Notes: generated by a model not told the origin, from the sequence alone. Positions 27,473 to 36,822 are shown, numbered from the stretch's first letter. The stretch: 54,974 nt of DNA from Defluviitaleaceae bacterium (GCA_009779935.1 WRAX01000015.1:1-54974); one strand, 5' to 3'. Numbers and translations: made by a program.

Positions 27473-27676
27473 CTATGCGTCACAAGGTTTTTCAAAAATC
27501 AAATCCACAGAACGTATAACACCATTGCCCCTTTGATATGTTGGCATAAAGCCCACATATCGCCAACCTGCCTTGGCGTATTTGTTGATAATACTTCTAT
27601 GTTCATCGGAATTAAAACCGAAAACGATCCCGGCGGTTTCAACATGTACATACTCATATTCGTATATATCGCCCAC
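27473..27676 (-). CDS. DUF4177 domain protein (second copy)
   Basis: The 67-residue protein parallels the copy at 26812: YEYEYVHVE, EHRSIINKYAKAGWRYVGFMP and DLIFEKP match it closely enough to suggest duplication. The GTG start at 27676 has a GAGG very close upstream, so the exact start is uncertain. It lies 49 nt after hdrC. Confidence 0.65.
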   Translation of the reverse strand: MGDIYEYEYVHVETAGIVFGFNSDEHRSIINKYAKAGWRYVGFMPTYQRGNGVIRSVDLIFEKPCDA

Positions 27677-27725
27677 CTCACATTATTTTTTGAGCAACCT
27701 TGATTGTTGTTGTTTTTTTGGCGGA

Positions 27726-28115
27726 TCACCCTTTGTATTTCCGGAATGCTGCAACCAGCAACTGCTGTGGCATTTCATCATCCAATTCACCAACAACATC
27801 CTCCACCGTTATGCCATCGCCACCCTTTTGCCTAATCGCCGCCAGCCGTACCGATTCTATTAGCTGGGCAGGCGCAACACCACGGGGGCAACGCTGCACA
27901 CAGGCAAAGCATGACAGGCACTTCCAAAGGGTGGTAGATGACAGCAAACCATCCACATCCCCCCGCATTAAATACGAAACAAATTGATGTGGGCGAATAT
28001 CCATTTGCTCATAAGACGGGCAGGCGGCAGAGCAGCGCCCGCATTTCATACACTTTTCCGCTATTGTGCGGCTGTTTAGCAAAATTTCCTTGGTTTCAAA
28101 AGCTGGGTTAAGCAT
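27726..28115 (-). CDS. hdrC: Heterodisulfide reductase-like subunit HdrC
   Basis: The 129-residue iron-sulfur subunit has CMKCGRCSAACPSYEQ and CLSCFACVQRCPRGVA, two [4Fe-4S] motifs linking HdrA to HdrB. I chose the ATG at 28115 (MLNPAFETKEILL), which has GGAGG 8 nt upstream; this gives an 8-nt overlap with hdrB. The longer frame would overlap hdrB by 38 nt. Confidence 0.9.
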   Translation of the reverse strand: MLNPAFETKEILLNSRTIAEKCMKCGRCSAACPSYEQMDIRPHQFVSYLMRGDVDGLLSSTTLWKCLSCFACVQRCPRGVAPAQLIESVRLAAIRQKGGDGITVEDVVGELDDEMPQQLLVAAFRKYKG

Positions 28116-28908
28116 TGGCTTTAGCCTCCTCCCCGTCAAGCCCAAGGGCTTCTGCCAGTAATTTGGTAAAATATGTTATGGGCAAAATATCGCCCGCTTG
28201 TTTCTTCACATTATAGGCACACAGCGGACAGGCGGTAATTAACTCCTCTGCCCCTCGCCTTACCGCATCTTCTGCAACAGCATGGCACATTTTTGCCGAC
28301 ATTTCCTTTTCCGCAAGGGAAATATAGCCGCCGCAACACTCATTACGCATGGCATATGTAACAGGCGTTGCCCCCAAAGCCTTGATAAAATCCTCAATAA
28401 TTGTGGGCGATTCTGGGTCATCAAAAGCCATAACGGCACCGGGTCGCAACAGCATGCATCCGTAATAAGCCCCAATTTTGCGCCCAATTAATGGGTTTGT
28501 TACAGCGGCTTTAACTTTGTCAAAACCGATTTTATCCCGCAACACTTCCAAAAAATGCAAAACCTCTGTACCGCCGTTGTATTCCAATTCCTCATCATAA
28601 GCCGTTAGGGTTGCCCTAAATTCAGCATCTTCTGCCGCATCACGGTTTACACGTTTTAGCACATGGTGGCAAGCAGAGCATAACGTTACCAAAGCCCGCC
28701 CATTATCTTGTGATGCCTTCAAAGCCCGCACCGATGGGGTTTTGCTTGCCACCACATCCGCCCCCATGGGGTACACCGCACCGCAACACTGCCAATCCTC
28801 TATCTCCCTAAGCTCAAAACCCAGCTTTTCCGCCGCTTTACGGGCAAAAATGTCCAGTTCCTTTGCTTTGGTGTTAAGGGTGCAACCGGGGTAATAGTCA
28901 AAAATCAT
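28108..28908 (-). CDS. hdrB: Heterodisulfide reductase-like subunit HdrB
   Basis: HdrB holds the non-cubane clusters that reduce disulfides. The 266-residue protein shows both CCG-domain signatures: CQxxG-type DWQCCGAVYP with TLCSACHHVLKR, and NECCGGYISL with ITACPLCAYNVKK. In a bacterium without coenzyme M/B the partner disulfide is unknown; DsrC has been proposed in sulfate reducers. It is the first gene of the long minus-strand operon that ends with the fumarate reductase-like flavoprotein. Confidence 0.9.
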   Translation of the reverse strand: MIFDYYPGCTLNTKAKELDIFARKAAEKLGFELREIEDWQCCGAVYPMGADVVASKTPSVRALKASQDNGRALVTLCSACHHVLKRVNRDAAEDAEFRATLTAYDEELEYNGGTEVLHFLEVLRDKIGFDKVKAAVTNPLIGRKIGAYYGCMLLRPGAVMAFDDPESPTIIEDFIKALGATPVTYAMRNECCGGYISLAEKEMSAKMCHAVAEDAVRRGAEELITACPLCAYNVKKQAGDILPITYFTKLLAEALGLDGEEAKANA

Positions 28909-28925
28909 AAAATCATCCCTTGTCC

Positions 28926-28954
28926 TTGTATTGTTATTTATGTTGTGTTATAAT
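28926..28954 (+). promoter_or_regulatory. Promoter for the SLC13-type transporter
   Basis: TTGTAT at 28926-28931 and TATAAT at 28949-28954 with a 17-bp spacer. A small CCCC/GGGG hairpin followed by TTTTT lies at 28983-29008 between this promoter and the gene and could act as an attenuator. The hdr operon must start from the same divergent gap; I see no strong minus-strand promoter. Confidence 0.6.
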
Positions 28955-29047
28955 TTATCCTACAATAAATATAACACGAAGCACCCCCTGCTGTCTATGG
29001 GGTTTTTCTACAAAAATTAAAATATTTTTCCAAAAGGAGATGTTAGA

Positions 29048-30331
29048 TTGGATACCGCAATAATCGCCCTTATAATCATAGGTGTTGCACTTGTGCTGTA
29101 TATTACCGATTTTTTCCCCGTGGCTACCACATCCATCCTCGCCATCGTTGCTATGGTTGTTTTCGGCGTTATCCCTTTTAATTTGGCCTTTGGCGGCTTT
29201 GCACATGACATGGTTTTTTTAATTGTGGGCATGGTAATTGTGGGCAACACTTTGTTTGAAACCGGAGTTGCCCAAATTTTGGGCAAAGCTATCATAAAAA
29301 TGTCGGGCGGCAACGAAAAACTTTTTGTTGTTATTTTAATTTTGGTGGCCACCATACCCGCTGCGTTTTTAAGCAACACCGCCGCCGCCGCCATGATGTT
29401 GCCTGTGGCCGCATCCGCCGTGGCTGCTTCAAATGGCAAGTTTACCAAAAAAAATACTTTTATGGTAATAGGCATTGCCGCCGTTACATCAGGCGGGCTT
29501 ACCGCTGTTGGTTCCACCCCGCAAATATTTGCCCGTGGGCAGTTGGAAGCCCATGGTATTGAGCCTTTTGGATTTTTTCAGCTGGCCCTTGCCGGCGCAC
29601 CTATTATTGTATTATTGCTGATTTATTACCTAACCATCGGCAGATCTATTTTGAAAAAAGCCAGCAGCAATGAAGATGACACAGCCGAAGCAAGCATAAC
29701 CTTGCAAGTTGACGAACCAGAGCGAAAGCCCTTAAAAATGGCAATAACCCTTGCTGTGCTTGCTTTCTGCATTGTAGGGTTTATTACCGATGGCTTTGGG
29801 GAAACCTTATCACTTGGAACAATTTCCATGATTGGTGCAATTGTGTGCATTGCCACCAAATGTATCGGGCAAAAGCGGGTTTTTGCCACCATGGACTGGA
29901 CAACAGTGGTGGTTATCGGCGCATCCCTCGGTCTTTCTGCAGGCCTTGCAGAAAGCGGTGCAGGTGCGATGATAGCCGAGGGGATGGTTAATTTTCTTGG
30001 TACAGATGTTTCCCCATGGCTTTTAACGGCAGGGCTTGCCCTAATTGCCGTTATTTTAGGTAATTTCATGTCATCCACCGCCACCGCCGCCCTGCTTATA
30101 CCTATTTCTATCGAAGTGGCTTTTGGCATGGGCATTGATGTGCAAGCCGTGGTTATGGCGGTGGTTGTCGCCTGCAATATATCCTACGCCACACCGGTTT
30201 CCACCCCGCCAATGACCATGACCTTGTCGGCGGGCTATAAATTTGTTGACTATATAAAATTCGGCGGGCTATTTAACCTATTGGCATATGCCTTGGTTGT
30301 TCTGCTTTTCCCGCTGATACTGAATATTTAA
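29048..30331 (+). CDS. SLC13/DASS-type anion (probably dicarboxylate) transporter
   Basis: The 427-residue membrane protein has about 11 hydrophobic segments. It shows the two re-entrant hairpin signatures of the ion transporter superfamily (FLSNTAAAAMMLP near 110 and FMSSTATAALLIP near 340). Members import succinate, fumarate, malate, citrate or sulfate with sodium. The TTG start follows AAAAGGAG. It is divergent from the flx-hdr-fumarate reductase operon, so dicarboxylate uptake for that enzyme is the simplest reading. Confidence 0.8.
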   Translation: MDTAIIALIIIGVALVLYITDFFPVATTSILAIVAMVVFGVIPFNLAFGGFAHDMVFLIVGMVIVGNTLFETGVAQILGKAIIKMSGGNEKLFVVILILVATIPAAFLSNTAAAAMMLPVAASAVAASNGKFTKKNTFMVIGIAAVTSGGLTAVGSTPQIFARGQLEAHGIEPFGFFQLALAGAPIIVLLLIYYLTIGRSILKKASSNEDDTAEASITLQVDEPERKPLKMAITLAVLAFCIVGFITDGFGETLSLGTISMIGAIVCIATKCIGQKRVFATMDWTTVVVIGASLGLSAGLAESGAGAMIAEGMVNFLGTDVSPWLLTAGLALIAVILGNFMSSTATAALLIPISIEVAFGMGIDVQAVVMAVVVACNISYATPVSTPPMTMTLSAGYKFVDYIKFGGLFNLLAYALVVLLFPLILNI

Positions 30332-30349
30332 CGGAGGTGTGAGCACCTT

Positions 30350-31087
30350 ATGTTCAAAAAACTTTTCACAGAATTTCTGAATACCGAAGAAGTTAAGCGG
30401 TTTGAAACGGCTAATGCCGTTACACCGCAACGCCGGCGTGCGCTAACATTCGGCGCAGTGCTAATGTTTAGCAACAGAGAGCCCTTGCGCACTTTTAAGA
30501 TGATGCACGCCGGGCCCGGCCAGATAGAAAGCTTACGGACGGGTTTTGGTGAATGGTGGGGCATTTATGATGAAGATGAGGCTTTGGAAGTACTTGAATA
30601 TCTTTCAAAAGCCGAAGGCCATGCCCCTTTTGCAAACCAACTTTACCAACAGCACATAGCCCCCAAACGCAAGGATAAGCGGTTTGGCGTAAGGGACGAA
30701 AACACAGGCAACCAGCGGGCGGATCAAGGCCTGAAAGCCTATGACCAAGTTTGGTATGATTTGCAAAGGTTTCCCGGCAAAGACCATAAATACGCCAGTG
30801 AGGAGCTGCTTGCCGTAGAAAACTTTGCTGCATGGGATTTGGGCAGGGTTGTTTATATAGCGAGAAACAGCGTAGCCTTGGGATATCTTGAAGAGGAGCG
30901 GGTATGGCAATACATAGAAAAGGCTGCAGATATGGCAAGCGGCATTTACAGCGGCTGGCGGGAATACTTAGCTGCATATTGTCTTGGGCGTGCTTTGGGC
31001 TACGGCAGTTACAAAAACATCGACCTTGAGGTTAAATATTTGCTAAAAGATGATAATAGCCCGTATAAGGACAGTAAATTCAAATAA
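30350..31087 (+). CDS. DUF1266 domain protein
   Basis: The 245-residue soluble protein ends in the DUF1266 pattern: AAWDLGRVVYIARNSVALGYLEEERVW, then SGWREYLAAYCLGRALGYG. No biochemical role is established for the family. The start has GGAGGTG upstream and lies 18 nt after the transporter gene, so the two are probably co-transcribed. Confidence 0.75.
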   Translation: MFKKLFTEFLNTEEVKRFETANAVTPQRRRALTFGAVLMFSNREPLRTFKMMHAGPGQIESLRTGFGEWWGIYDEDEALEVLEYLSKAEGHAPFANQLYQQHIAPKRKDKRFGVRDENTGNQRADQGLKAYDQVWYDLQRFPGKDHKYASEELLAVENFAAWDLGRVVYIARNSVALGYLEEERVWQYIEKAADMASGIYSGWREYLAAYCLGRALGYGSYKNIDLEVKYLLKDDNSPYKDSKFK

Positions 31088-31154
31088 CTACAAGCCATTT
31101 AAGATTCTTATAAGCCGTATCAGCAATCCCTATGGGCGCAGTGCATTAAAACCA

Positions 31155-31184
31155 TTGACATAAGGCATCATAGTATAGTAAAAT
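31155..31184 (+). promoter_or_regulatory. Promoter for the formate dehydrogenase gene
   Basis: TTGACA at 31155-31160 and TAAAAT at 31179-31184 with an 18-bp spacer, followed 37 nt later by the ATG. Confidence 0.65.
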
Positions 31185-31220
31185 TTGAGTATCATCAAAT
31201 TTCAGAGGAGGAATAAATTA

Positions 31221-33794
31221 ATGGCAAATCCAAACATTGTTGTTGACACCCCGTTTTTTTATCTTGATGTCGACAAATGTATCGCTTGCGGTCTTTGTGT
31301 GAAAGTGACACAGACCCAGCAAGTATGTAATGCGCTATTGTTCGATGGCGACAAGAAGGACAAAAAGTTTATCTACCATCCAGACAAGTGTGTGAACTGT
31401 GGTAACTGCGTATCTGTATGTCCTGTTGACGCATTGAAATCCAAATCGGATGTTCCTTACGAGGAAAGCGAAGTTACCAACACCGAAAGCACATGCCCAT
31501 TCTGCGGCGTTGGCTGCCAATTGATTTATCAAGTAAAAGACAATAAAATTGTCAACGTTAAGCCGGTTAAGAACGCTACAAACAGCGGCATGCTTTGCGT
31601 AAAGGGTAAGTATGCTTACCATTACCCAAGCCATCCTGATAGACTTCAAAAGCCACTTATCAGAACCAACGCAAAAACCGAAGCTCCACAATGGCGTGAA
31701 GCCAGCTGGGATGAGGCCTATGACTTGGTTGCTAAAAAGTTCAAAGAAGCAATTGATAATTATACAGTAGCCGAAACCAGCAAGGAAAAGGCTGTTTACA
31801 AAGGTCAAACCGAGAAAATCGGCATCCTGTCCTCTGCTAAAATTTCCAACGAGGATAACTATCTTGCGCAAAAATTTGCCCGTGTTATTTTCAAAAATAA
31901 CAATGTGGACATTTGCGCACGCCTCTGACATGCCACATCTGTATTTGGACTCGTGTTGTCCTATGGATCTGGTGCAATGTCAAACTCTATGCTAGAAATG
32001 AAGAATAATGATGTAATCTTTGTAATCGGTTCTAACCCATCTGTGGCTCAGCCAATCGCTTCTAACTACATTAAGCAAGCCAAGCTTGCCGGTGCGAAGC
32101 TTATTGTTTCTGACCCAAGAACCATTGACCTTGCTGAAATGGCTGACGTTCACTTGGCTAACTATGCTGGTACAAACGGTGCTATCATCCAAGGTATGCT
32201 TTCACATATTATCCAAAACAAGCTTTACGATGAAGCGTTTATCCAAGAGAGATGCGACATCGAAGGTACCGAGTTCCTTTCCGTTGGTTGGAATGAGCTT
32301 CAAAAGCAAGCTGCAGACCCGGCAAACAGTGTAGAAGCTATGGCTAAAATCGCCGGTGTATGTGCCGAAGATTTGAAGAAAGCTGCTGAAATGTATGCTA
32401 AAGGTCCAAAGTCCTCCATCGTTTGGGGTATGGGAACTGCCCAGCATGCTAACGCTGTTGAAGTTGTTCAGCACATCGCTAACCTTGTTGCTATCTGCGG
32501 CATGGTTGGTAAAGAGAGCACAGGTGCTAACCCACTTCGTGGTCAAAACAATGTACAAGGTGCTTGCGATACCGCTTGCCTTGCACTGTTCTACCCAGGT
32601 TACAAGTTCGTAGCCGACTATCCTTTGAAGCAAGGCGAAGGCTATGACCCGGATAAAGACCCGGATGCAGACCTTTTTGAGAAGATTTGGGGCGTGCGTC
32701 CACCATATGGTCAAGGTCTTGCCCTTACCCATATGTGCATGGATCAAAAGCAATTGGACGAGCAAACTTGCGTATTAACCGGCAATAAGGCAACCTACCT
32801 TACCACTTCTTTGGCTGACAAAGCTTTGAAGGTGATGTATTGCATCGGTTCTAACCCGGCTCACGCATCTGCTGATACCATTGCCGTTAAGAAGCACCTT
32901 TCCGGCCTTGAGTTCTTGGTGGTTCAAGATATCTTTATGACTGAAACTGCTGAGCTTGCTGATGTTGTTCTTCCGGCTTATGCCAAGCATGAGAAGTGGG
33001 GAACTTACACCAACACCGAGCGTCGTGTGCACCTTGCTCGCCCGGCTTTGAATGCACCAGGCGAAGCCAAGTCCGACATGGAAATTATGATTGAGTTGAT
33101 GAAGCGTCTTGGTTACGACCAAAAAGTTTCCAACCATACTGATCAGCACAGCACTGCAAAAGAAATCTTTGCAGAAATCGGTCAAGCTATGCCTCAGTAC
33201 GCCGGCCTTACCCACGAGAACATTACCGAGCAAAAGGGTATCCACTGGCCAACCGGCGGTGCTGACGGTCTTGCTAAGAATCCGGGTGGTACCCGCTTCT
33301 TGCACGCTGCTGGTTTCCCGCGTGGCAAAGGTGTACTTCGTGGCTTCGGTTTCACGCCGGCTGACGAGCAACCTTGCGACCAGTACCCGGTAATCCTTAC
33401 CACTGGTAGAACTTTATACCACTGGCACGCTATGCAAATGACTGACAAGTCCTCTACCATCCTCACTACCCAGCATGAAGGTTTTGTAGAAATCAGCGCA
33501 TCAGATGCCAAGAAATGGGGCGTTACCTGCGGTGATTATGTGAAAATTACCGGTAGAAGAGATGTAGCTTATGCTAAGGTTGTTGTAACCGAAGGCATCA
33601 AAGAAGGTGTGGTATTCTCACCATTCCACTTCCATGATGTTTACATTAACAACCTAACCAACCCGAAGCTTGACCCAATCGGTGCCGAGCCGGAGCTGAA
33701 AGTTGCCACCGTTAAGGTTGAGAAAGCCTCTGCGGCCGACAGAAACCGTGTTGGTAAGTACAAAGACGGCAAACTTGCCTCTCCAAGCAAGTAA
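31221..33794 (+). CDS. fdhA: Selenocysteine-containing formate dehydrogenase, catalytic subunit
   Basis: Molybdenum/tungsten bis-MGD enzyme that interconverts formate and CO2. Read through TGA at 31926-31928, the gene encodes 857 residues with Sec236 in CARL-U-HATSV, where relatives have Cys or Sec. Two N-terminal 4Fe-4S motifs (CIACGLCVKV, CVNCGNCVSVCP) are followed by the MopB cluster motif CPFCGVGC...CVKG, the molybdopterin core, and the C-terminal binding domain (TTGRTLYHWHAMQMTDKS). The ATG at 31221 has GAGGAGG upstream. Codon choice is strongly biased (GGT, GCT, CTT), which suggests high expression. No hydrogenase or diaphorase partner is adjacent. The exact electron partner is unknown. 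Confidence 0.95.
31926..31961 (+). promoter_or_regulatory. UGA selenocysteine codon with SECIS-like hairpin
   Basis: The in-frame TGA is followed 18 nt later by GGAC-(7 nt)-GTCC at 31947-31961, a small stem at the usual distance for a bacterial SECIS element. The protein frame continues unbroken with strong similarity on both sides, which is the main evidence for recoding. Confidence 0.65.
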
Positions 33795-33834
33795 TATCTG
33801 CTAAATGGCTATAATGCCCATATATAAAGTGAAG

Positions 33835-33870
33835 TGCCCTGTCCTCTTTTGTAGGGCAGGCTTTCGCTTT
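33835..33870 (+). terminator. Terminator after the formate dehydrogenase gene
   Basis: TGCCCT pairs with AGGGCA around a 12-nt loop, followed by GGCTTTCGCTTTG. Weak U-tract, but the position 40 nt after the stop fits. Confidence 0.5.
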
Positions 33871-33920
33871 GTTAAGGGATTGTCAAACTTTGGACAAACA
33901 ATGACAAATTGTGGTGATTT

Positions 33921-34526
33921 ATGAAAATATTTGGTGATGCAGTGATTTTATGCGGTGGCAAAAGCACCCGCATGGGCTTTGACAAATCACTATTGCAAAT
34001 TGATGGTGAGTATGTTATAAATATTATGGCGGGCAAATTATGCCAAATATTTGATAATGTGTCTTTATGCGCCAATGGGCATGATAAGTTTGAGCGGTTT
34101 GGGTTGCCTATCATCCAAGATATTTACAATGAAGGGATCGGACCCATCGCCGCCATCCACGCTGCATTAAAGCAAGCAAAAAGCAAATATATTTTTGTTG
34201 TTGCCGTGGATATGCCTTTGATAAACCTTGCATATATTCTTCATATGATGCATGTGCTGGAACATACCAGCCCCCCTCCCCTTGCCTTTGCACCATTAGT
34301 TGATGGTTTTACAGAAGGCACACATGCCTTTTATTCCATTGAAGCCCTAAGTGCAATTGAAAGGGAGATTGAGGCAGGAAACTTTGCCCTGCACAGACTT
34401 TTGGGCAAACTGAATGCCCGGCATATATCGGAGAAAGCAAGCCGTGGTTTTGACAAAGACCTTGACATGTTTACCAACTTAAATTACCCCCAAGATTTGG
34501 AAGGAATGGGAGGATGCCATGATTGA
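33921..34526 (+). CDS. mobA: Molybdenum cofactor guanylyltransferase MobA
   Basis: Transfers GMP to molybdopterin to make the MGD cofactor needed by the formate dehydrogenase upstream. The 201-residue protein has the nucleotide loop AVILCGGKSTRMGFDKSLL at residues 7-25 and the metal-binding VVAVDMPLI near 95. The ATG has GGTGATTT before it. It overlaps fdhD by 8 nt, forming a two-gene maturation operon. Confidence 0.93.
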   Translation: MKIFGDAVILCGGKSTRMGFDKSLLQIDGEYVINIMAGKLCQIFDNVSLCANGHDKFERFGLPIIQDIYNEGIGPIAAIHAALKQAKSKYIFVVAVDMPLINLAYILHMMHVLEHTSPPPLAFAPLVDGFTEGTHAFYSIEALSAIEREIEAGNFALHRLLGKLNARHISEKASRGFDKDLDMFTNLNYPQDLEGMGGCHD

Positions 34527-35286
34527 TAATCTAACCATCATCAGGTACGATGCCGAGGGCAAAAGACCAATGGAGGATCCTGTAATTAGGGAGTTGCGTG
34601 CAAATTTGGTGATAAATGGTGAATTGTACCTGTCCATGATGTGCCTACCCCAAAATTTTGAGGAGTTGGCCGTGGGCTTTATGTTCTCCGAAGGGCTGAT
34701 AAAATCCTACGCTGATATTAAAAATATTGATGCCACCTGCACCGGCAATATTTTTGTATTTACCCACCAGCCGGTGGTGTACAATAAGACGGAAAACCGT
34801 GTATTGGTTTCCGGTTGCGCCAATGGCAGCGTAAATTTAGCATTTCTTAACGAAGCTAATTTGCAGCCCCTTGCAAGTAATTTGGTTTACGGCTATGATG
34901 AGATTGTTGATATGATGTCCAAATTTTCCAAGCAATCCCCCATTTTTACAGAGACGGGTGCTGTACATAGTGCCGCCCTGCTTTTCAAAAACGGCAAAGG
35001 GCACTTTTTTGAGGATATTGGCCGCCACAACGCCGTGGACAAGGTGGTGGGAGCTGCTTTAATGCAGCAACTACCTATCAAGGAGGGTGTGTTATTGGTA
35101 AGCGGCAGGGTTTCGTCAGAAATTGCGCTAAAAACCAGTCGCCTTGGCATCCCTGTTATGGTAAGCCAGTCTGCCCCCACATCCATGTCAGTGGCAATTG
35201 CCGAAAAAGTAGGTATGACGCTGGTGGGATTTGCCCGTGGGCGGCGTTTTAATGTGTACTCGGGAGATTCGAGAATCTCCTCGTAA
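34519..35286 (+). CDS. fdhD: Formate dehydrogenase accessory sulfurtransferase FdhD
   Basis: FdhD moves sulfur onto the molybdenum centre of formate dehydrogenase. The 255-residue protein has the family's EELAVGFMFSEGLI segment, SGCANGS (the loop with the sulfur-carrying Cys; only one Cys of the common CxxC is present), FEDIGRHNAVDKVVG and GRVSSEIALKT. It starts inside the end of mobA. The single cysteine should still allow persulfide transfer, but this is inferred. Confidence 0.94.
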   Translation: MIDNLTIIRYDAEGKRPMEDPVIRELRANLVINGELYLSMMCLPQNFEELAVGFMFSEGLIKSYADIKNIDATCTGNIFVFTHQPVVYNKTENRVLVSGCANGSVNLAFLNEANLQPLASNLVYGYDEIVDMMSKFSKQSPIFTETGAVHSAALLFKNGKGHFFEDIGRHNAVDKVVGAALMQQLPIKEGVLLVSGRVSSEIALKTSRLGIPVMVSQSAPTSMSVAIAEKVGMTLVGFARGRRFNVYSGDSRISS

Positions 35287-35319
35287 TAAAATAAAAAATT
35301 TTTCAAGGAGGAAACAAAA

Positions 35320-36774
35320 ATGTCAGAAACGACGAAAAAAGCTGTGTCGCCTGAAAAGGTGTGGACCATTTTAGCTGCCGTAACCCTTATTTACGGTTTG
35401 GTTTTAACCTTCCTGCACGCAGGTGACCTTAGCTTTTTTGATGCCCTGTGGACATATGGCTTGTGGAACATAGTAAACAATCCAGCCATTTTGCCGCTGG
35501 ATTACATTGCAATGGGCGGTATTGGGCCGGCCTTTGTAAACTCCGGTATCGTAGGTTTTATATTAATTGGCGGCTTTAAGTTTGCTAAATTGCCAATCAG
35601 TGGGCCGCAAATGGGTGTTTTGGGTCTTACCATGGGCTTCTCGTTTATGGGTAAAAACTTCCTAAACATCTTGCCAATTTTGCTTGGTGCACTAATCTAC
35701 TCCGCCTTTATGAAAAAGGACGGGGAAAGCCTTCGTGACACATACAAAGGCCACATCACCATGGCGGGCTTTTCTACCTGCTTGGCGCCAATTATCACCC
35801 AACCTGCTTTTATCCCGCAATTTAGGGATGTTCACGTGCTTTTGGGCGTTGCAATTGGTGTTGTATTCGGTCTCCTCATCGGCTTCTTTATTAATGCAAT
35901 GGCGGTTTTCATCCGCAAAAGCCACGAAGGGCTTAACCTTTATAATATCGGATGGGGTGCCGGCCTCTTCTCCATCGCTTTAACTGCTATTTACGGCACT
36001 GTTGGCATCCAAAACTTTGTTGTTGATGCGCCGATGCGTAACCTTGGCCAGCGTATGGTTGATGTTTACGGCAACTATCGCCAGCTAAGCCCTGTGGGCT
36101 ACTATAACTGGGAAATTTGGGGCTTTATGGCATTCCTTGCCATCTATTTCATCTTAATGGGCTTCCTTAGCGGTGCTAAGGGTGGCGATGTTAAGGAAAG
36201 CTTGTACCTGAAAGCTGGCGATTCCAAGTTTATTAATAACTTCTTTGCCAAATACGGTGCAGGCAAAACATATCTTGCAATGGGTCTTTTGGGCATAATG
36301 TTGCTTGCTGTAACTCTAATTCTGCAAGTTAATATGAATGGCCCAATCCTTGCGGCTGTTATATCCGTTGTGGGCTGGGGTGGTTTTGGTAAGGCCGTTG
36401 CAAATGCTGCCGCTATTGGCCTTGGTGTTGTGGTTGCTGGTGTTTTGCGCTTCTTTATCTGGCCGGAACATGTACAGTGGTCAAACTACAACCTATTGGA
36501 ATATCTTCGCACCCAACCGGTTATCTGGACATCTGCCTTCTGGGGCATGTGCTTGTCGCCTATGGCACGCTTCTTCGGCTGGAAATGGGCAATTCCGATT
36601 GGTATGCTTCACTTCACCTTCGCTGCCACCATCGCCAATTTCCATTGGGGTCAAAACCTTTACAACAACGGACTTGCCGCAGGCTTCGTGTGCGTTGTGA
36701 TGATACCAATTATCCGTGCTTTGGACAAAAAAGGTAAATATGGTATGGAAAAGGTTTATCCGGATCCATCCTAA
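35320..36774 (+). CDS. DUF1576 membrane protein
   Basis: The 484-residue protein has about 11-12 hydrophobic segments. Its two halves each contain a G-rich segment (GPQMGVLGLTMGFSFMGKNFLNI and GPILAAVISVVGWGGFGKA), which suggests an internal duplication like that of many channels and transporters. It matches the DUF1576 membrane family; function unknown. CAAGGAGG precedes the ATG. Codon bias is as strong as in the formate dehydrogenase gene and it follows fdhD by 33 nt, so a role in formate handling or transport is a reasonable guess. Confidence 0.75.
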   Translation: MSETTKKAVSPEKVWTILAAVTLIYGLVLTFLHAGDLSFFDALWTYGLWNIVNNPAILPLDYIAMGGIGPAFVNSGIVGFILIGGFKFAKLPISGPQMGVLGLTMGFSFMGKNFLNILPILLGALIYSAFMKKDGESLRDTYKGHITMAGFSTCLAPIITQPAFIPQFRDVHVLLGVAIGVVFGLLIGFFINAMAVFIRKSHEGLNLYNIGWGAGLFSIALTAIYGTVGIQNFVVDAPMRNLGQRMVDVYGNYRQLSPVGYYNWEIWGFMAFLAIYFILMGFLSGAKGGDVKESLYLKAGDSKFINNFFAKYGAGKTYLAMGLLGIMLLAVTLILQVNMNGPILAAVISVVGWGGFGKAVANAAAIGLGVVVAGVLRFFIWPEHVQWSNYNLLEYLRTQPVIWTSAFWGMCLSPMARFFGWKWAIPIGMLHFTFAATIANFHWGQNLYNNGLAAGFVCVVMIPIIRALDKKGKYGMEKVYPDPS

Positions 36775-36790
36775 GAAAACGAAATACAGC

Positions 36791-36822
36791 AAAACCCGCT
36801 GATTGTGGCGGGTTTTGCTTTT
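36791..36822. terminator. Terminator after the DUF1576 gene
   Basis: AAAACCCGC pairs with GCGGGTTTT around an 8-nt loop and is followed by GCTTTT. Confidence 0.8.

Noticed and set aside
29017-30177. Two long minus-strand frames (166 and 183 codons) across the transporter
   Set aside because: Both are antisense to the SLC13-type gene; their Thr/Ala/Ile-rich composition is what the reverse of a membrane protein gives.
31185-31928. Formate dehydrogenase as two separate genes split by a stop at 31926
   Set aside because: The stop is TGA at the conserved catalytic position, coding resumes at once in the same frame, and the downstream part has no start signal; selenocysteine recoding is the better reading.
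32202-33371. Minus-strand frames of 187 and 198 codons in the formate dehydrogenase region
   Set aside because: Shadows created by the strong codon bias of the dehydrogenase gene; no start signals.
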